Notes: a model not told the origin generated them from the sequence alone. A stretch of DNA of 64,000 bases from an uncultured Blautia sp. (GCA_900551075.1 URVB01000008.1:1-64000), one strand, 5' to 3'; positions 1 to 8,344 are shown, counted from the stretch's first letter. A program made the numbers and translations.

Positions 1-91
1 AGATGTATTAGCTTTACAGGGAGCCGGATGCGGGAAAGCTGCACGTCCGGTTCTGGGAGGGGTAAGCCCCGTAAGGGGCTTATCTACTTAC
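1..91 (+). mobile_element. 3' end of a group II intron (domains V and VI)
   Basis: Positions 21-53 fold as a domain V hairpin: GAGCCGGA at 21-28 pairs with TCCGGTTC at 46-53, with the usual GAAA-type tip. A short linker follows, then a second hairpin (AAGCCCC gtaa GGGGCTT, about 63-80) as expected for domain VI. The intron probably ends near TCTACTTAC at 83-91. The intron-encoded reverse transcriptase would lie left of the window. Only the RNA-structural end is visible, so completeness is unknown. Confidence 0.75.
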
Positions 92-158
92 CAAAGTACT
101 CCGTTTGTTCCTTTTGAATGTGTTTTAGAAAGTTTTAAGAATTTCTCCTCTTGTATCT

Positions 159-188
159 TTGACTGGTTCATGATAGGATAAGTGTATT
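159..188 (+). promoter_or_regulatory. promoter of the GntR-ABC operon
   Basis: TTGACT at 159-164 is followed after 18 bases by TGTATT at 183-188, a plausible sigma-A promoter. The -10 box lies inside the palindromic operator at 179-207, which suggests steric autorepression by the GntR regulator encoded next. Confidence 0.5.
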
Positions 189-207
189 AAAACAATTAAT
201 ACACTTA
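179..207 (+). promoter_or_regulatory. palindromic operator, probable GntR/YtrA site
   Basis: A perfect inverted repeat with 12-bp arms, TAAGTGTATTAA (179-190) and TTAATACACTTA (196-207), around the 5-base spacer AACAA. It overlaps the predicted -10 box and lies 37 bases before the GntR start. YtrA-type regulators are known to repress their own ABC operons from such palindromes. Confidence 0.7.
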
Positions 208-243
208 GGACACATAGAAGAATAGAGAAGAAAGGAGAGGTAT

Positions 244-615
244 ATGATTATTTTGGACTATCAGGACCGTCGCCCGATTTATGAGCAGGTTACGGAAAAG
301 TTTCGTATGCTGATTCTGCGCGGTGTCATGCCACCGGAATCCAGGATGCCGTCAGTCAGGCAGCTTGCAATGGAATTGGCGATCAATCCCAATACCATCC
401 AGAGAGCATACATGCAATTGGAGCAGGAGGGTTTGATCTATCCCGTAAAGGGAAGGGGAAATTTCGTGGCAGATACGGAACAGATACGCAAAAAGAGCCG
501 GGAGGATTATCAGCAGGAGCTGCGTGTTGTTGTGCAAAAAGGGATAGAACTGGGAATGGAAGAGGATGAATTGATCTATATTGTCAAGGCTTGTTACAAG
601 GAGGGGAGCAGATGA
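244..615 (+). CDS. GntR family regulator, YtrA/YhcF subfamily
   Basis: A 123-residue DNA-binding repressor. Residues about 10-75 form the GntR winged helix, with the typical segment MPSVRQLAMELAINPNTIQRAY followed by a wing containing KGRGNFV; the tail of about 50 residues is too short for a ligand-binding domain, as is normal for the YtrA subfamily. The ribosome site AAGGAGAGG precedes the ATG. Its stop overlaps the start of the ABC ATPase (ATGA), so the two are translationally coupled. It most likely represses this operon through the palindrome at 179-207. The inducing signal is unknown; in relatives it is often a cell-wall antibiotic. Confidence 0.9.
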   Translation: MIILDYQDRRPIYEQVTEKFRMLILRGVMPPESRMPSVRQLAMELAINPNTIQRAYMQLEQEGLIYPVKGRGNFVADTEQIRKKSREDYQQELRVVVQKGIELGMEEDELIYIVKACYKEGSR

Positions 616-1514
616 TTGAGATTAAAGAATGTACGAAAGCGTTTGATACGATATGTGCTGTAAACCGGGTATCTCTGGATATCGGAGAAAGAGAGGTGTT
701 CGGGCTTGTAGGCAGCAACGGAGCCGGCAAAAGCACGCTTCTCCGTATGACAGCCGGAATTATGAAGCCGGATACAGGTGAGATCATGGCAGACGGTTAT
801 CCTGTATACGAAAACGAAGAGGCGAAGGGAAAGCTGTTTTACATATCCGATGACAGTTATTTCCCACCGAATTATACGCCTGAGGAATTGGTAAGATTCT
901 ATAGGAACTATTATCCATTCTTTGATGTACAGCGTTATTCTAAATTGATGGAGCAGTTTCATCTGGACAGGAAACGCAAGATCAATACGTTTTCCAAAGG
1001 AATGAAAAAACAGCTTCTTGTGATTCTGGGAGTCAGTGCGGGAACGAAATATCTGCTGTGTGACGAGACCTTTGATGGGCTGGATCCGGTGATGCGGCAG
1101 GCTGTGAAAAGTTTGTTTGCCGCAGAGATCATGAGCCGGGAATTTACTCCTGTGATCGCCTCTCATAATCTGCGTGAGCTGGAGGACATTTGTGATCATG
1201 TGGGGCTGCTTCATCAGGGAGGCATACTGCTTTCGCGTGATTTGGAGGATATGAAATTCCATATCCATAAGGTGCAGTGTGTGCTGACAGATAAAGAGAA
1301 GGAAAAGGAATTGGAGAAAGAACTGGAGGTATTGAAGATTCAGCGTCAGGGTTCTCTGCTTCTAATAACGGCGAGAGGAACCAGGCTGGAGGACATGAAT
1401 CGCATTCAGTCAAAGAACCCTCTGTTCTGTGAAGTGATTCCGCTTACATTGGAGGAAATTTTTATCAGCGAAACGGAGGTGGCAGGGTATGAAATCCAAA
1501 ATTTATTCTTCTGA
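612..1514 (+). CDS. ABC transporter ATP-binding protein
   Basis: A 300-residue ATPase subunit. It shows Walker A (GSNGAGKST, from about residue 34), a signature loop read here as FSKGMKKQ, and Walker B LLCDE with D151 and the catalytic E152. The start is ATG 612, which overlaps the GntR stop and sits behind GGAGGGGAG; an upstream in-frame TTG at 591 has no suitable ribosome site. It pairs with the large membrane protein encoded from 1489. The C-terminal 80 residues resemble the accessory tail of BcrA/YtrB-type exporters. Role: energising a drug or lipid exporter controlled by the adjacent GntR regulator; the substrate is not shown. Confidence 0.9.
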   Translation: MIEIKECTKAFDTICAVNRVSLDIGEREVFGLVGSNGAGKSTLLRMTAGIMKPDTGEIMADGYPVYENEEAKGKLFYISDDSYFPPNYTPEELVRFYRNYYPFFDVQRYSKLMEQFHLDRKRKINTFSKGMKKQLLVILGVSAGTKYLLCDETFDGLDPVMRQAVKSLFAAEIMSREFTPVIASHNLRELEDICDHVGLLHQGGILLSRDLEDMKFHIHKVQCVLTDKEKEKELEKELEVLKIQRQGSLLLITARGTRLEDMNRIQSKNPLFCEVIPLTLEEIFISETEVAGYEIQNLFF

Positions 1515-3687
1515 TTATGTAAAAGCAACATCCAAGGGGCAGGTATGGATTCCATCATTTTTAGCGCTTGGTTTTTTGATGGCATTTCCGGTAGCGGTTC
1601 TTCTGATGCTGGGAAATTGGTCGGGAATGGAATACACGGCAGAGCAAATAGCACTGTTGTATGAGAACCTCTGGAGAGATGGCCTTGTGTCTACGGGATT
1701 TATTATGGTCTTGATTGCAGCCGTCAGCAATGGTGTCAACAGCTTCTGGTATTTGTATTCAGCCAGAAAAATAGACTTTTACCACAGCCTGCCGGTCAGG
1801 CGTCCGCAGATGTTCTGGCACAAGACCTATGTGGGAATCCTTTATTATCTGGTTCCCTATGTGATCATGGAATTTTTTGCTGTCTGCATTGGAGCTATGC
1901 GGGGATATTTCAGCTTAAAGCTTATGGGAATGGCGCTTGCAATGCTGATCCTTCACCTGGTCTTATATATGATGATTTATTTCAGTACCGTTTTAGTAGT
2001 ATGTATTACAGGAAACATTTTGCTTGGAGTGATAGTCTTTGCAGGGATATTTCTGTATGGCTCTGCCTTGGGAACAATGATTACATGTTATCGGGAATTC
2101 TTTTTTGCTACGGCTTACACAGAAGAAAATTACGGGTTTGTGAAGTTTTTGTGTAACTATGCTTCTCCGTTTTCTTTTGGAAGAAGCATCATAGAAAGTT
2201 ATGGGCAGGAGAAATATTTTCCGATACTGGTAATATTGCTTTCGGTAACGGCTGTTTTGGCCTTTTTGGCATATTTGGCCTACGTAAAACGTCCTTCGGA
2301 AAGTGTCCGAAAGCCCATGATCTATGGGTGGATAGGGATTGTTCTGAAATTTATGGCTGTAATTCCCTGCGGACTTGGAATCGGATTGATCTTCTATATA
2401 TTGCCGGAAAACAGCACAAGGACGATTTGGTGGATTTTCGGAATGATTCTTGGTACTGTGCTTTCTCATGGAATCACAGAGGTACTATTTCAGATGGACT
2501 TCAGAAAATTTATATCCAAAAAGCCTCACCTGGCAATTGCCGGTGTTCTGGTGGCTGTTCTTGCCGTATGCTATCAAAAGGATTTGTTTCGGTTTGACGC
2601 ATACCTTCCCGCACAGGAAGAAATTTCTGCTGTGAACATAGGAGATAGTATGCAAGGGGAATATTTACGATTTATAAAGAAGGAAGAGGATGGGACCTAC
2701 CGGACGAGTACCGGCTGGACGAGTGCGGAAGAGGCTTTGAATCATATAGGGGAAGTAGGAAATAAAACCTATCAGGTACTGCAGAGTATTGTAGATACGC
2801 AGGTGAAAGCAGAGAAATCGAATGTCACCGGCCGGAGGCGCAGTCTGATTTCCGGCTGGGGTTATGCGATTCCGGTGAAATATACGCTGAAATCCGGTAA
2901 AGAGGTTTACCGTAAGTATGTGGTGACTCCAAAAGATATTTATCAGTTGTATGATGCATTTTATACAGAGGGCGCACTAAAGGAACTCAACTATTCTTTT
3001 CTGGACATAGAAGATAAGTATTTTGAAACTGTAGATTGTACCTTTGGGAATGGAGAGGGTTACAGCGTATTCCAGAATCAGCCGGAAAAATATAAGGAGC
3101 TTCTGGAAGCTCTGCGTGCAGATATTGCGGATGCAAAAACAGAAGACCTGTTGGAACAGCCGTGTGCAAATTTAAGATTCAGCTTTCAGCTTCCTGTAAA
3201 AAACAGTATCAATAACATGATACCAAATTCTAAACCTTATGCATATTCCTATAGTTCAATGTTTGTAATGCCTTCCTTCAAACGTACAGTTGCAATTTTG
3301 GAAGAAACAGGATATCCTGTATCCATGGATGATGTATCTCTGGAGGCTGTAAATGTGAAATATTATGAAAAGGGCGGCAGAGATGTGGAAGGCGAGGCAG
3401 CTCCTGTTGTTTATACCAGCAGGAAGGAGCTGGATGCATTTAAGGATGCGCTTGTTCCGTCAGGGCTTATGTGCGTCTGGATGGATTATGAGAGTCGTAT
3501 TGATGCAAGCTTTCATATACAAAGCGGCATACAGGATGTATATGCCTTTTTATTGAGTGAAAAGCTTCCTCCGTTTGTGGCCGAAAAGCTGCAGGAAGTG
3601 GAAGCAGGGAATGATGGTACAGAGAATGCAGAAATTGAAAATCCGGGTGTTGTTGAAGTATTAGAAGAAGAAGTAACCGGGGATTAA
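1489..3687 (+). CDS. ABC-2 type permease with large extracytoplasmic domain
   Basis: A 732-residue membrane protein overlapping the ATPase gene by 26 bases, with GGAGGTGG before ATG 1489. Residues about 20-370 contain many hydrophobic segments in two clusters, as in YtrC/YtrD permeases of GntR-linked exporters. Residues about 375-700 are soluble and rich in Tyr and Lys and would lie outside the membrane, like the DUF6449-type domains found in Firmicute ABC permeases. The last 30 residues are very acidic. It is likely the membrane partner of the preceding ATPase, forming a two-gene exporter. The domain name is from memory of the family, not a search. Confidence 0.75.
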   Translation: MKSKIYSSDYVKATSKGQVWIPSFLALGFLMAFPVAVLLMLGNWSGMEYTAEQIALLYENLWRDGLVSTGFIMVLIAAVSNGVNSFWYLYSARKIDFYHSLPVRRPQMFWHKTYVGILYYLVPYVIMEFFAVCIGAMRGYFSLKLMGMALAMLILHLVLYMMIYFSTVLVVCITGNILLGVIVFAGIFLYGSALGTMITCYREFFFATAYTEENYGFVKFLCNYASPFSFGRSIIESYGQEKYFPILVILLSVTAVLAFLAYLAYVKRPSESVRKPMIYGWIGIVLKFMAVIPCGLGIGLIFYILPENSTRTIWWIFGMILGTVLSHGITEVLFQMDFRKFISKKPHLAIAGVLVAVLAVCYQKDLFRFDAYLPAQEEISAVNIGDSMQGEYLRFIKKEEDGTYRTSTGWTSAEEALNHIGEVGNKTYQVLQSIVDTQVKAEKSNVTGRRRSLISGWGYAIPVKYTLKSGKEVYRKYVVTPKDIYQLYDAFYTEGALKELNYSFLDIEDKYFETVDCTFGNGEGYSVFQNQPEKYKELLEALRADIADAKTEDLLEQPCANLRFSFQLPVKNSINNMIPNSKPYAYSYSSMFVMPSFKRTVAILEETGYPVSMDDVSLEAVNVKYYEKGGRDVEGEAAPVVYTSRKELDAFKDALVPSGLMCVWMDYESRIDASFHIQSGIQDVYAFLLSEKLPPFVAEKLQEVEAGNDGTENAEIENPGVVEVLEEEVTGD

Positions 3688-3709
3688 AAAGAGGATGGCA
3701 GGAAACGAG

Positions 3710-4495
3710 ATGGCAAAGGCAGTGAGATTGGACAAATTTCTGGCAGATGCAGGTGCAGGAACCAGAAGTGAGGTAAAAAAGCTGATACAAAAAGGTCAGG
3801 TACAGGTGAATGGGATTGCGGCAAATCGGCCGGAGCAGAAGCTTTTGCCAGGGACAGATAAGGTGTTGCTGTCAGGGAAACCTGTCAATGCCGCACCGAA
3901 ATTTGAATATTTTCTTCTGCATAAGCCCGCAGGCTGTGTCAGTGCTACGGAGGATGCCAGGGAGAAAACCGTAATGGAATATGTACCGTATCAGCGGAAA
4001 GGGCTTTTTCCTGTGGGACGTCTGGACAAGGATACCGAAGGGCTGCTGCTGATCACAGATGACGGGGAGCTGGCCCATGAATTGCTGTCGCCGGGAAAGC
4101 ACGTAGAAAAAACATATTTTGTACGGGTAGATGGGATTGTTACCGCTGAGGATGCGGCAGCAGTGCAGAAAGGCGTGGATATCGGTGAAAAAAAGCCTGC
4201 ACTTCCTGCAAGGCTGGAAATTTTGAAAACCGTACCAACGGAAGCCGGCGGGGGAGAGAGCGCATCTGGAACCAGTGAGATTCTGCTGACGATTTGTGAA
4301 GGGAAATTTCATCAGGTCAAACGCATGCTGCGGGCGCTTGGAAAAAACGTTACTTATTTAAAACGTATATCCATGGGACCTCTTGTACTTCCGGATGACC
4401 TTCCGAAGGGGCAATGCCGGCCTCTGACAGCGGAGGAGCTTCATGCTTTAAAACAGGAAAACTCCCGTAGTAAATTCTGTGATAAAAAATATTGA
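3710..4495 (+). CDS. rsuA: 16S rRNA pseudouridine synthase, RsuA family
   Basis: Converts a uridine of 16S rRNA to pseudouridine. The N-terminal 60 residues form an S4 RNA-binding domain (VRLDKFLADAG). The catalytic domain carries KPAGCVSATED and the family motif GRLDKDTEGLLL, whose first Asp is the nucleophile. ATG 3710 is preferred because AGGA lies 7 bases before it; an in-frame ATG at 3695 adds five residues but its GAGG abuts the start. A serine/glycine-rich insertion (GGGESASG) interrupts the C-terminal half. It is a housekeeping gene, 22 bases after the ABC permease, and ends before a terminator. Confidence 0.88.
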   Translation: MAKAVRLDKFLADAGAGTRSEVKKLIQKGQVQVNGIAANRPEQKLLPGTDKVLLSGKPVNAAPKFEYFLLHKPAGCVSATEDAREKTVMEYVPYQRKGLFPVGRLDKDTEGLLLITDDGELAHELLSPGKHVEKTYFVRVDGIVTAEDAAAVQKGVDIGEKKPALPARLEILKTVPTEAGGGESASGTSEILLTICEGKFHQVKRMLRALGKNVTYLKRISMGPLVLPDDLPKGQCRPLTAEELHALKQENSRSKFCDKKY

Positions 4496-4583
4496 AACGA
4501 TAGAGACCTGGAGAAGTTTGAAAGCGATTCCAAACGGCATTTACCGATTTGCCGGGAGAGGAAACAATCAAGGATTTTTTTGG

Positions 4584-4610
4584 AAACCCTCTTTACATAG
4601 AGGGTTTTCT
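4584..4610 (+). terminator. Rho-independent terminator after rsuA
   Basis: AAACCCTCT (4584-4592) pairs perfectly with AGAGGGTTT (4599-4607) around a 6-base loop, followed by TTCTT. The loop doubles as the -35 region of the next promoter. Confidence 0.8.
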
Positions 4611-4621
4611 TATGCTATAAT
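4592..4621 (+). promoter_or_regulatory. rpsB-tsf promoter nested in the terminator
   Basis: TTTACA at 4592-4597, located in the terminator loop, is followed after 18 bases by the consensus TATAAT at 4616-4621. Transcription would start near 4628, leaving a leader of about 120 bases before rpsB. Confidence 0.65.
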
Positions 4622-4651
4622 TCAGAAGTTGCAAGCAGCACAAAGTAAACA

Positions 4652-4720
4652 CGTACAGAGATTCTTATGAATGGTGCCCAACGGTGTGATGGCGGGTTCG
4701 GATAGAAAATGATCTGTACG
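4652..4720 (+). ncRNA. structured rpsB 5' leader, candidate ribosomal-protein regulatory RNA
   Basis: CGTACAGA (4652-4659) is perfectly complementary to TCTGTACG (4713-4720), closing a 53-base interior that includes the GC-rich segment around 4674-4700. It lies wholly in the untranslated leader, 29 bases before the rpsB start. Autoregulatory leaders are common for ribosomal protein operons, so binding by S2 is a reasonable guess, not shown. Confidence 0.45.
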
Positions 4721-4749
4721 GAAGAATTTAACCAAAAAGGAGAAAAGAC

Positions 4750-5499
4750 ATGAGTGTTATTTCAATGAAACAGCTTTTGGAAGCAGGTGTTCATTTCGGA
4801 CATCAGACAAGAAGATGGAACCCTAAAATGGCTCCATACATTTACACAGAGAGAAACGGTATCTATATCATCGACTTACAGCAGTCTGTAGGTATGGTAG
4901 ACGATGCATACAATGCAATCGCTGATATCGTAGCAAACGGCGGAAACATCTTATTCGTGGGTACTAAGAAACAGGCTCAGGATGCTATCAGGACAGAGGC
5001 AGAGCGCTGTGGACAGTTCTATGTAAACGAAAGATGGTTAGGCGGTATGCTGACAAACTTCAAAACCATTCAGAGCCGTATTGCAAGACTGAAACAGATC
5101 GAGGCTATGGAAGCTGACGGAACCTTCGAGGTGCTTCCTAAGAAAGAAGTTATTGAATTAAGAAAAGAAATGGCCAAGCTGCAGAAAAACCTTGGCGGTA
5201 TCAAAGAAATGAAACGCATCCCGGACGCAATCTTTATTGTAGACCCGAAAAAAGAAAGAATCTGCGTACAGGAAGCTCATACATTAGGTATTCCGTTGAT
5301 CGGTATCTGCGATACCAATTGTGATCCGGAAGAATTGGATTATGTTATCCCGGGCAATGATGACGCTATCCGTGCTGTCAAACTGATCGTTTCCAAGATG
5401 GCAGATGCTGTTATCGAGGCTAACCAGGGAGCAGCAGATGTTGACGGTGAAATTGCGGCAGAATCTGAGGAATTTGCAGAGGAAGCAGCAGAAGAATAA
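4750..5499 (+). CDS. rpsB: 30S ribosomal protein S2
   Basis: A 249-residue ribosomal protein, with the family N-terminus MKQLLEAGVHFGHQTRRWNP and the motif RWLGGMLTNF. It binds the 30S head-body junction and is needed for S1 recruitment and initiation. AAGGAGAAAAGAC precedes ATG 4750. The C-terminal tail from about residue 230 is acidic (runs of Glu), as is common in Firmicutes. It is co-transcribed with tsf 31 bases downstream, from the promoter at 4592-4621 and through the structured leader. Confidence 0.98.
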   Translation: MSVISMKQLLEAGVHFGHQTRRWNPKMAPYIYTERNGIYIIDLQQSVGMVDDAYNAIADIVANGGNILFVGTKKQAQDAIRTEAERCGQFYVNERWLGGMLTNFKTIQSRIARLKQIEAMEADGTFEVLPKKEVIELRKEMAKLQKNLGGIKEMKRIPDAIFIVDPKKERICVQEAHTLGIPLIGICDTNCDPEELDYVIPGNDDAIRAVKLIVSKMADAVIEANQGAADVDGEIAAESEEFAEEAAEE

Positions 5500-5530
5500 T
5501 CATCTATCAATCATTCAGGAGGAAAATAAA

Positions 5531-6469
5531 ATGGCTATTACAGCAGCACAGGTAAAAGAATTAAGAGAAATGACCGGCGCCGGCATGATGGACTGTAAGA
5601 AAGCTCTTACAGCGACAGAAGGCGATATGGATAAAGCAGTAGAATTCCTTCGCGAAAAGGGTCTTGCTACCGCACAGAAGAAAGCAAGCCGTGTAGCAGC
5701 AGAAGGTCTTTGCAATACTCTTGTTGCAGAAGACGGAAAGAGCGCAGTTGTTGTAGAAGTAAACGCTGAGACAGATTTTGTTGCTAAGAATGAGAAGTTC
5801 CAGAGCTATGTTGCAGATGTTGCAGCACAGGCACTGACCACTTCCGCAGCAGATATTGACGCATTCCTGGCTGAGGCTTGGGCTCTGGATACTACCAAGA
5901 CTGTAAAAGAAGCGCTGGCAGCTCAGATTGCAGTTATCGGTGAGAACATGAACATCAGAAGATTTGCTCAGGTAAAAGAAGAAAACGGTTTTGTTGCTTC
6001 CTATACACATATGGGCGGAAAGATCGGTGTTCTTGTAGATATTGAGACAAACGTTGTAAACGATGCGGTAAAGGAAATGGCTAAGAACGTTGCAATGCAG
6101 ATCGCGGCTCTGAAACCGCAGTATACAAGCCGCAGCGAGATTAGTGAAGAGTACATTGCACATGAAAAAGAAATTCTTCTGGCTCAGATTCAGAACGATC
6201 CGAAGGAATCCCAGAAGCCGGAGAAGGTTATTCAGGGTATGATCAATGGCCGTATCAACAAAGAACTGAAAGAAATCTGCCTGCTTGATCAGGTATATGT
6301 AAAAGCAGAGGATGGTAAGCAGACGGTAGCGAAGTATGTAGAAGAAGTTGCAAAAGCAAATGGCGCTGACATCACTGTAAAAGGTTTCGTACGCTACGAG
6401 ACAGGCGAAGGTATCCAGAAGAAAGAGGAGAACTTTGCAGAGGAAGTTGCAAAGCAGATGAACGCATAA
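5531..6469 (+). CDS. tsf: elongation factor Ts
   Basis: A 312-residue guanine nucleotide exchange factor for EF-Tu. The N-terminal UBA-like domain has the diagnostic MTGAGMMDCKKAL, followed by ETDFVAKNEKF in the core. The start is ATG 5531 behind AGGAGGAAAATAAA; an upstream in-frame start would run inside rpsB and is not credible. Residues about 195-260 include the coiled-coil/dimerisation region. It ends 30 bases before a strong terminator, closing the rpsB-tsf operon. Confidence 0.98.
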   Translation: MAITAAQVKELREMTGAGMMDCKKALTATEGDMDKAVEFLREKGLATAQKKASRVAAEGLCNTLVAEDGKSAVVVEVNAETDFVAKNEKFQSYVADVAAQALTTSAADIDAFLAEAWALDTTKTVKEALAAQIAVIGENMNIRRFAQVKEENGFVASYTHMGGKIGVLVDIETNVVNDAVKEMAKNVAMQIAALKPQYTSRSEISEEYIAHEKEILLAQIQNDPKESQKPEKVIQGMINGRINKELKEICLLDQVYVKAEDGKQTVAKYVEEVAKANGADITVKGFVRYETGEGIQKKEENFAEEVAKQMNA

Positions 6470-6499
6470 GAGAAGTCTGCCTGATTATTATGAATGAAG

Positions 6500-6543
6500 A
6501 AACCCTTGTAAATGGCGTGGGTACGCTGTTTGCAGGGGTTTTT
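6500..6543 (+). terminator. Rho-independent terminator after tsf
   Basis: AAACCCTTGTAAA (6500-6512) pairs with TTTGCAGGGGTTT near 6529-6541, with mostly Watson-Crick pairs, and continues into a run of T at 6539-6543. Confidence 0.75.
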
Positions 6544-6574
6544 AGATTTTCTGCAATAAGTAATTGAAATGCAA

Positions 6575-6603
6575 TTGATGGATTTGTTATTTGGTGATAT
6601 ACT
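6575..6603 (+). promoter_or_regulatory. promoter of the BrnT toxin-antitoxin pair
   Basis: TTGATG (6575-6580), a 17-base spacer, then TATACT (6598-6603). It lies 36 bases before the probable toxin start. Confidence 0.5.
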
Positions 6604-6638
6604 GTTAGCATAGGATAATTTTAGAGGAATAGTAAAAA

Positions 6639-6950
6639 ATCAAATTTGAATGGGATGAAAATAAGAATGTCGTAAACAAAGAAAAACATAAGATTTCTTT
6701 TGAAACGGCGGTATATGTGTTTGATGATCCTTATTATATTGAAATGTTTGATTTTGAGCATAGTGTTGATGAGGATAGATATATTGGGATAGGGAAAGTT
6801 GGAGATGTATTGTTTGTAGTATTTACGGAAAGAAAAGAAACAATTCGGTTAATTTCAGCCAGACTTGCAACAAATGCAGAAAGGGAGCTTTATTATGACC
6901 AAAACATTAATTATTGGGAGTGGACAAAAACCTGCGGAAGAACAGCTTAG
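6639..6950 (+). CDS. brnT: BrnT family ribonuclease toxin, non-standard start
   Basis: A toxin of the BrnT/DUF497 family, RelE-like ribonucleases that stop translation. The reading frame gives KFEWDENKN then VVNKEKHKISFETAV and VFDDP, the exact N-terminal pattern of the family, then FTERKETIRLISAR, the conserved core. No ATG, GTG or TTG occurs where the family begins: the codon before KFEWD is ATC (6639-6641), and TAA closes the frame two codons upstream. The first standard start is GTG 6717, which would remove 26 conserved residues. Either ATC is a rare start, weakening toxin synthesis, or the gene is inactivated. GAGGAA lies 10-15 bases upstream. It overlaps the antitoxin gene by 56 bases. 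Confidence 0.75.
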   Translation: MKFEWDENKNVVNKEKHKISFETAVYVFDDPYYIEMFDFEHSVDEDRYIGIGKVGDVLFVVFTERKETIRLISARLATNAERELYYDQNINYWEWTKTCGRTA

Positions 6951-7074
6951 AGAAGTTGAAGAAGCAAAAAGAAGCCCTATTGTTTTTGATGAGGATTGTG
7001 AGGCATTGTCACCAGCCATGATGAAGGCATTTAAGAGTGCAGTTGTGCAACGAAATCGCAAGAAAAAAGCATAA
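6895..7074 (+). CDS. putative antitoxin of the BrnT toxin
   Basis: A 59-residue protein directly following and overlapping brnT, with a GGGAG ribosome site before ATG 6895. The start MTKTLIIGSG, the central FDEDC and the basic C-terminus RNRKKKA are visible. It is not a recognisable ribbon-helix-helix BrnA, but position, size and overlap make it the likely neutralising partner and autorepressor. Assignment rests on context. Confidence 0.6.
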   Translation: MTKTLIIGSGQKPAEEQLREVEEAKRSPIVFDEDCEALSPAMMKAFKSAVVQRNRKKKA

Positions 7075-7171
7075 GAGTTGTTGTAAAGGATATATGTTGA
7101 AATGTGACAGAAAGAATATTCTTTTGGTAAGACAGGAAACTATTTAGAGAAGTAATACAATGGTTAAGAAT

Positions 7172-7221
7172 TTGGGGGAGGAATTATCTCCCCCAATTAC
7201 CCCCAAAATAAAATTTGGGGG
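7172..7221. repeat. pair of adjacent G-run/C-run hairpins
   Basis: TTGGGGGAG (7172-7180) pairs with CTCCCCCAA (7188-7196), and CCCCCAAA (7200-7207) pairs with TTTGGGGG (7214-7221). Because the two C runs and two G runs are interchangeable, alternative pairings (first with third, second with fourth) are possible, as in attenuators. No gene immediately downstream would explain attenuation. Confidence 0.5.
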
Positions 7222-7357
7222 ATGTAGCTTGAAGAGCATTAAGTTAGGATAGTAAAAAATTTATGTAAAGTCAGTAAAATACATAGTTCCGAGGATGTAT
7301 AATCGGAACCTCAAAAATGGAAAGTTCGCAAAAAAGATGGGCAACTAATTTGTCAGA

Positions 7358-7627
7358 TTATTCGTCAGATTGGTTTGACGAATAATGAAATGAAAAATAT
7401 CCGATTCCACGAATAGCAACAAGCTGAAATTCCGGCCATTCGCCAAATCTTTTTCTGAGTCGGTTGATCTGTACATTTACGGTTGTGTCAACGGTTTCTG
7501 CTTCCATTCCCCATATCTCATCCATAAGCTGAAGCCTTGTAAATATCTTATTTGGATAAGATAAGAGCTTATACAGGAGATAAAATTCTTTTTGCGGCAG
7601 TGTCCGTTGCATCCCTTCCCGGAATCT
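7358..7627 (-). pseudogene. C-terminal fragment of an OmpR/PhoB-type response regulator
   Basis: About 85 residues of winged-helix effector domain, with LPQKEFYLLYKLLSYPN, the recognition segment VNVQINRLRKRF and the terminal VAIRGIGYF. The receiver domain is missing: sequence above about 7630 does not continue it and soon becomes an IS3-type transposase remnant on the other strand. No cognate kinase is nearby. It is a relic, not a functional gene. Confidence 0.75.
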
Positions 7628-7668
7628 CCGACATCGTTCTTCGGGCAGATGTTTAGCAGTTTACTACA

Positions 7669-8344
7669 AATGGCTGTACCGGCCTGTTACAAAACAGGAA
7701 GCCGAGAACATAAAGCTGGCAGAACTGATAAAGGAGTATGATGAGCGGTTCGGGCAAATCCTGGGATACCGGCGGATGACGAGCTGGGTCAACCATTTCA
7801 ACCACACCAGCTACATTAAAAACAGGGTTCACAGGATCATGAAGAAACTTGGTATCCGTTCCGTTATCCGCAGAAAGAAAAAGAAATACCAGCCGTCCAG
7901 GCCGGAAGCGACAGACGATAATAAGATTGTATTCGATACTTATGACAAAGCAATCAAAAAAAATCCGGATGCAAAATCGATTTTCCATTCGGACAGGGGC
8001 TACCAGTACACAAGCAGAGTATTTCAGGCCAAGCTCCAAAATCAGGGAATAGACCAGTCCATGTCCCGTGTCGGGCACTGCATTGACAACGATCTCACGG
8101 AGGGGTTATGAGGAAACATCAAGTCAGAAATGTATTGTATGTACAAAATAATAGATGAAGACTCCCTCCGTGCTGCAATTGATGGGTACATGAGGTTTTA
8201 TGCCGAAGAAAGCCGCAGGAAAGGTTCCGCTGCAAAACACCATCAGAAGTAAGACGGGAGGCATTATCGGCAGAGAACCCAATCCAATATCCGATTGCAG
8301 AAAACAAGCGGAGCGAAGCATATAAGGCCAAATGGTGCGCATAA
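7669..8344 (+). mobile_element. decayed IS3-family (IS150-like) transposase
   Basis: Starting at 7669 the frame reads as the helical N-terminal part of an IS3 OrfB (ERFGQILGYRRM), then RIMKKLGIRSVIRRKKKK, then jumps to the end of the DDE integrase core (FHSDRGYQYTSRVFQ). The first catalytic Asp region is deleted. A TGA replaces a Trp codon at 8108-8110 (expected GLWGNIKSE), and a frameshift near 8210 moves the tail (ERFRCKTPSEVRREAL, ending KAKWCA) into another frame, stop at 8342-8344. No convincing terminal repeats were found. Confidence 0.8.

Noticed and set aside
7172..7221. G/C-run repeats considered as a CRISPR-like or origin element
   Set aside because: Only two inverted pairs exist, without regular spacers or DnaA boxes.
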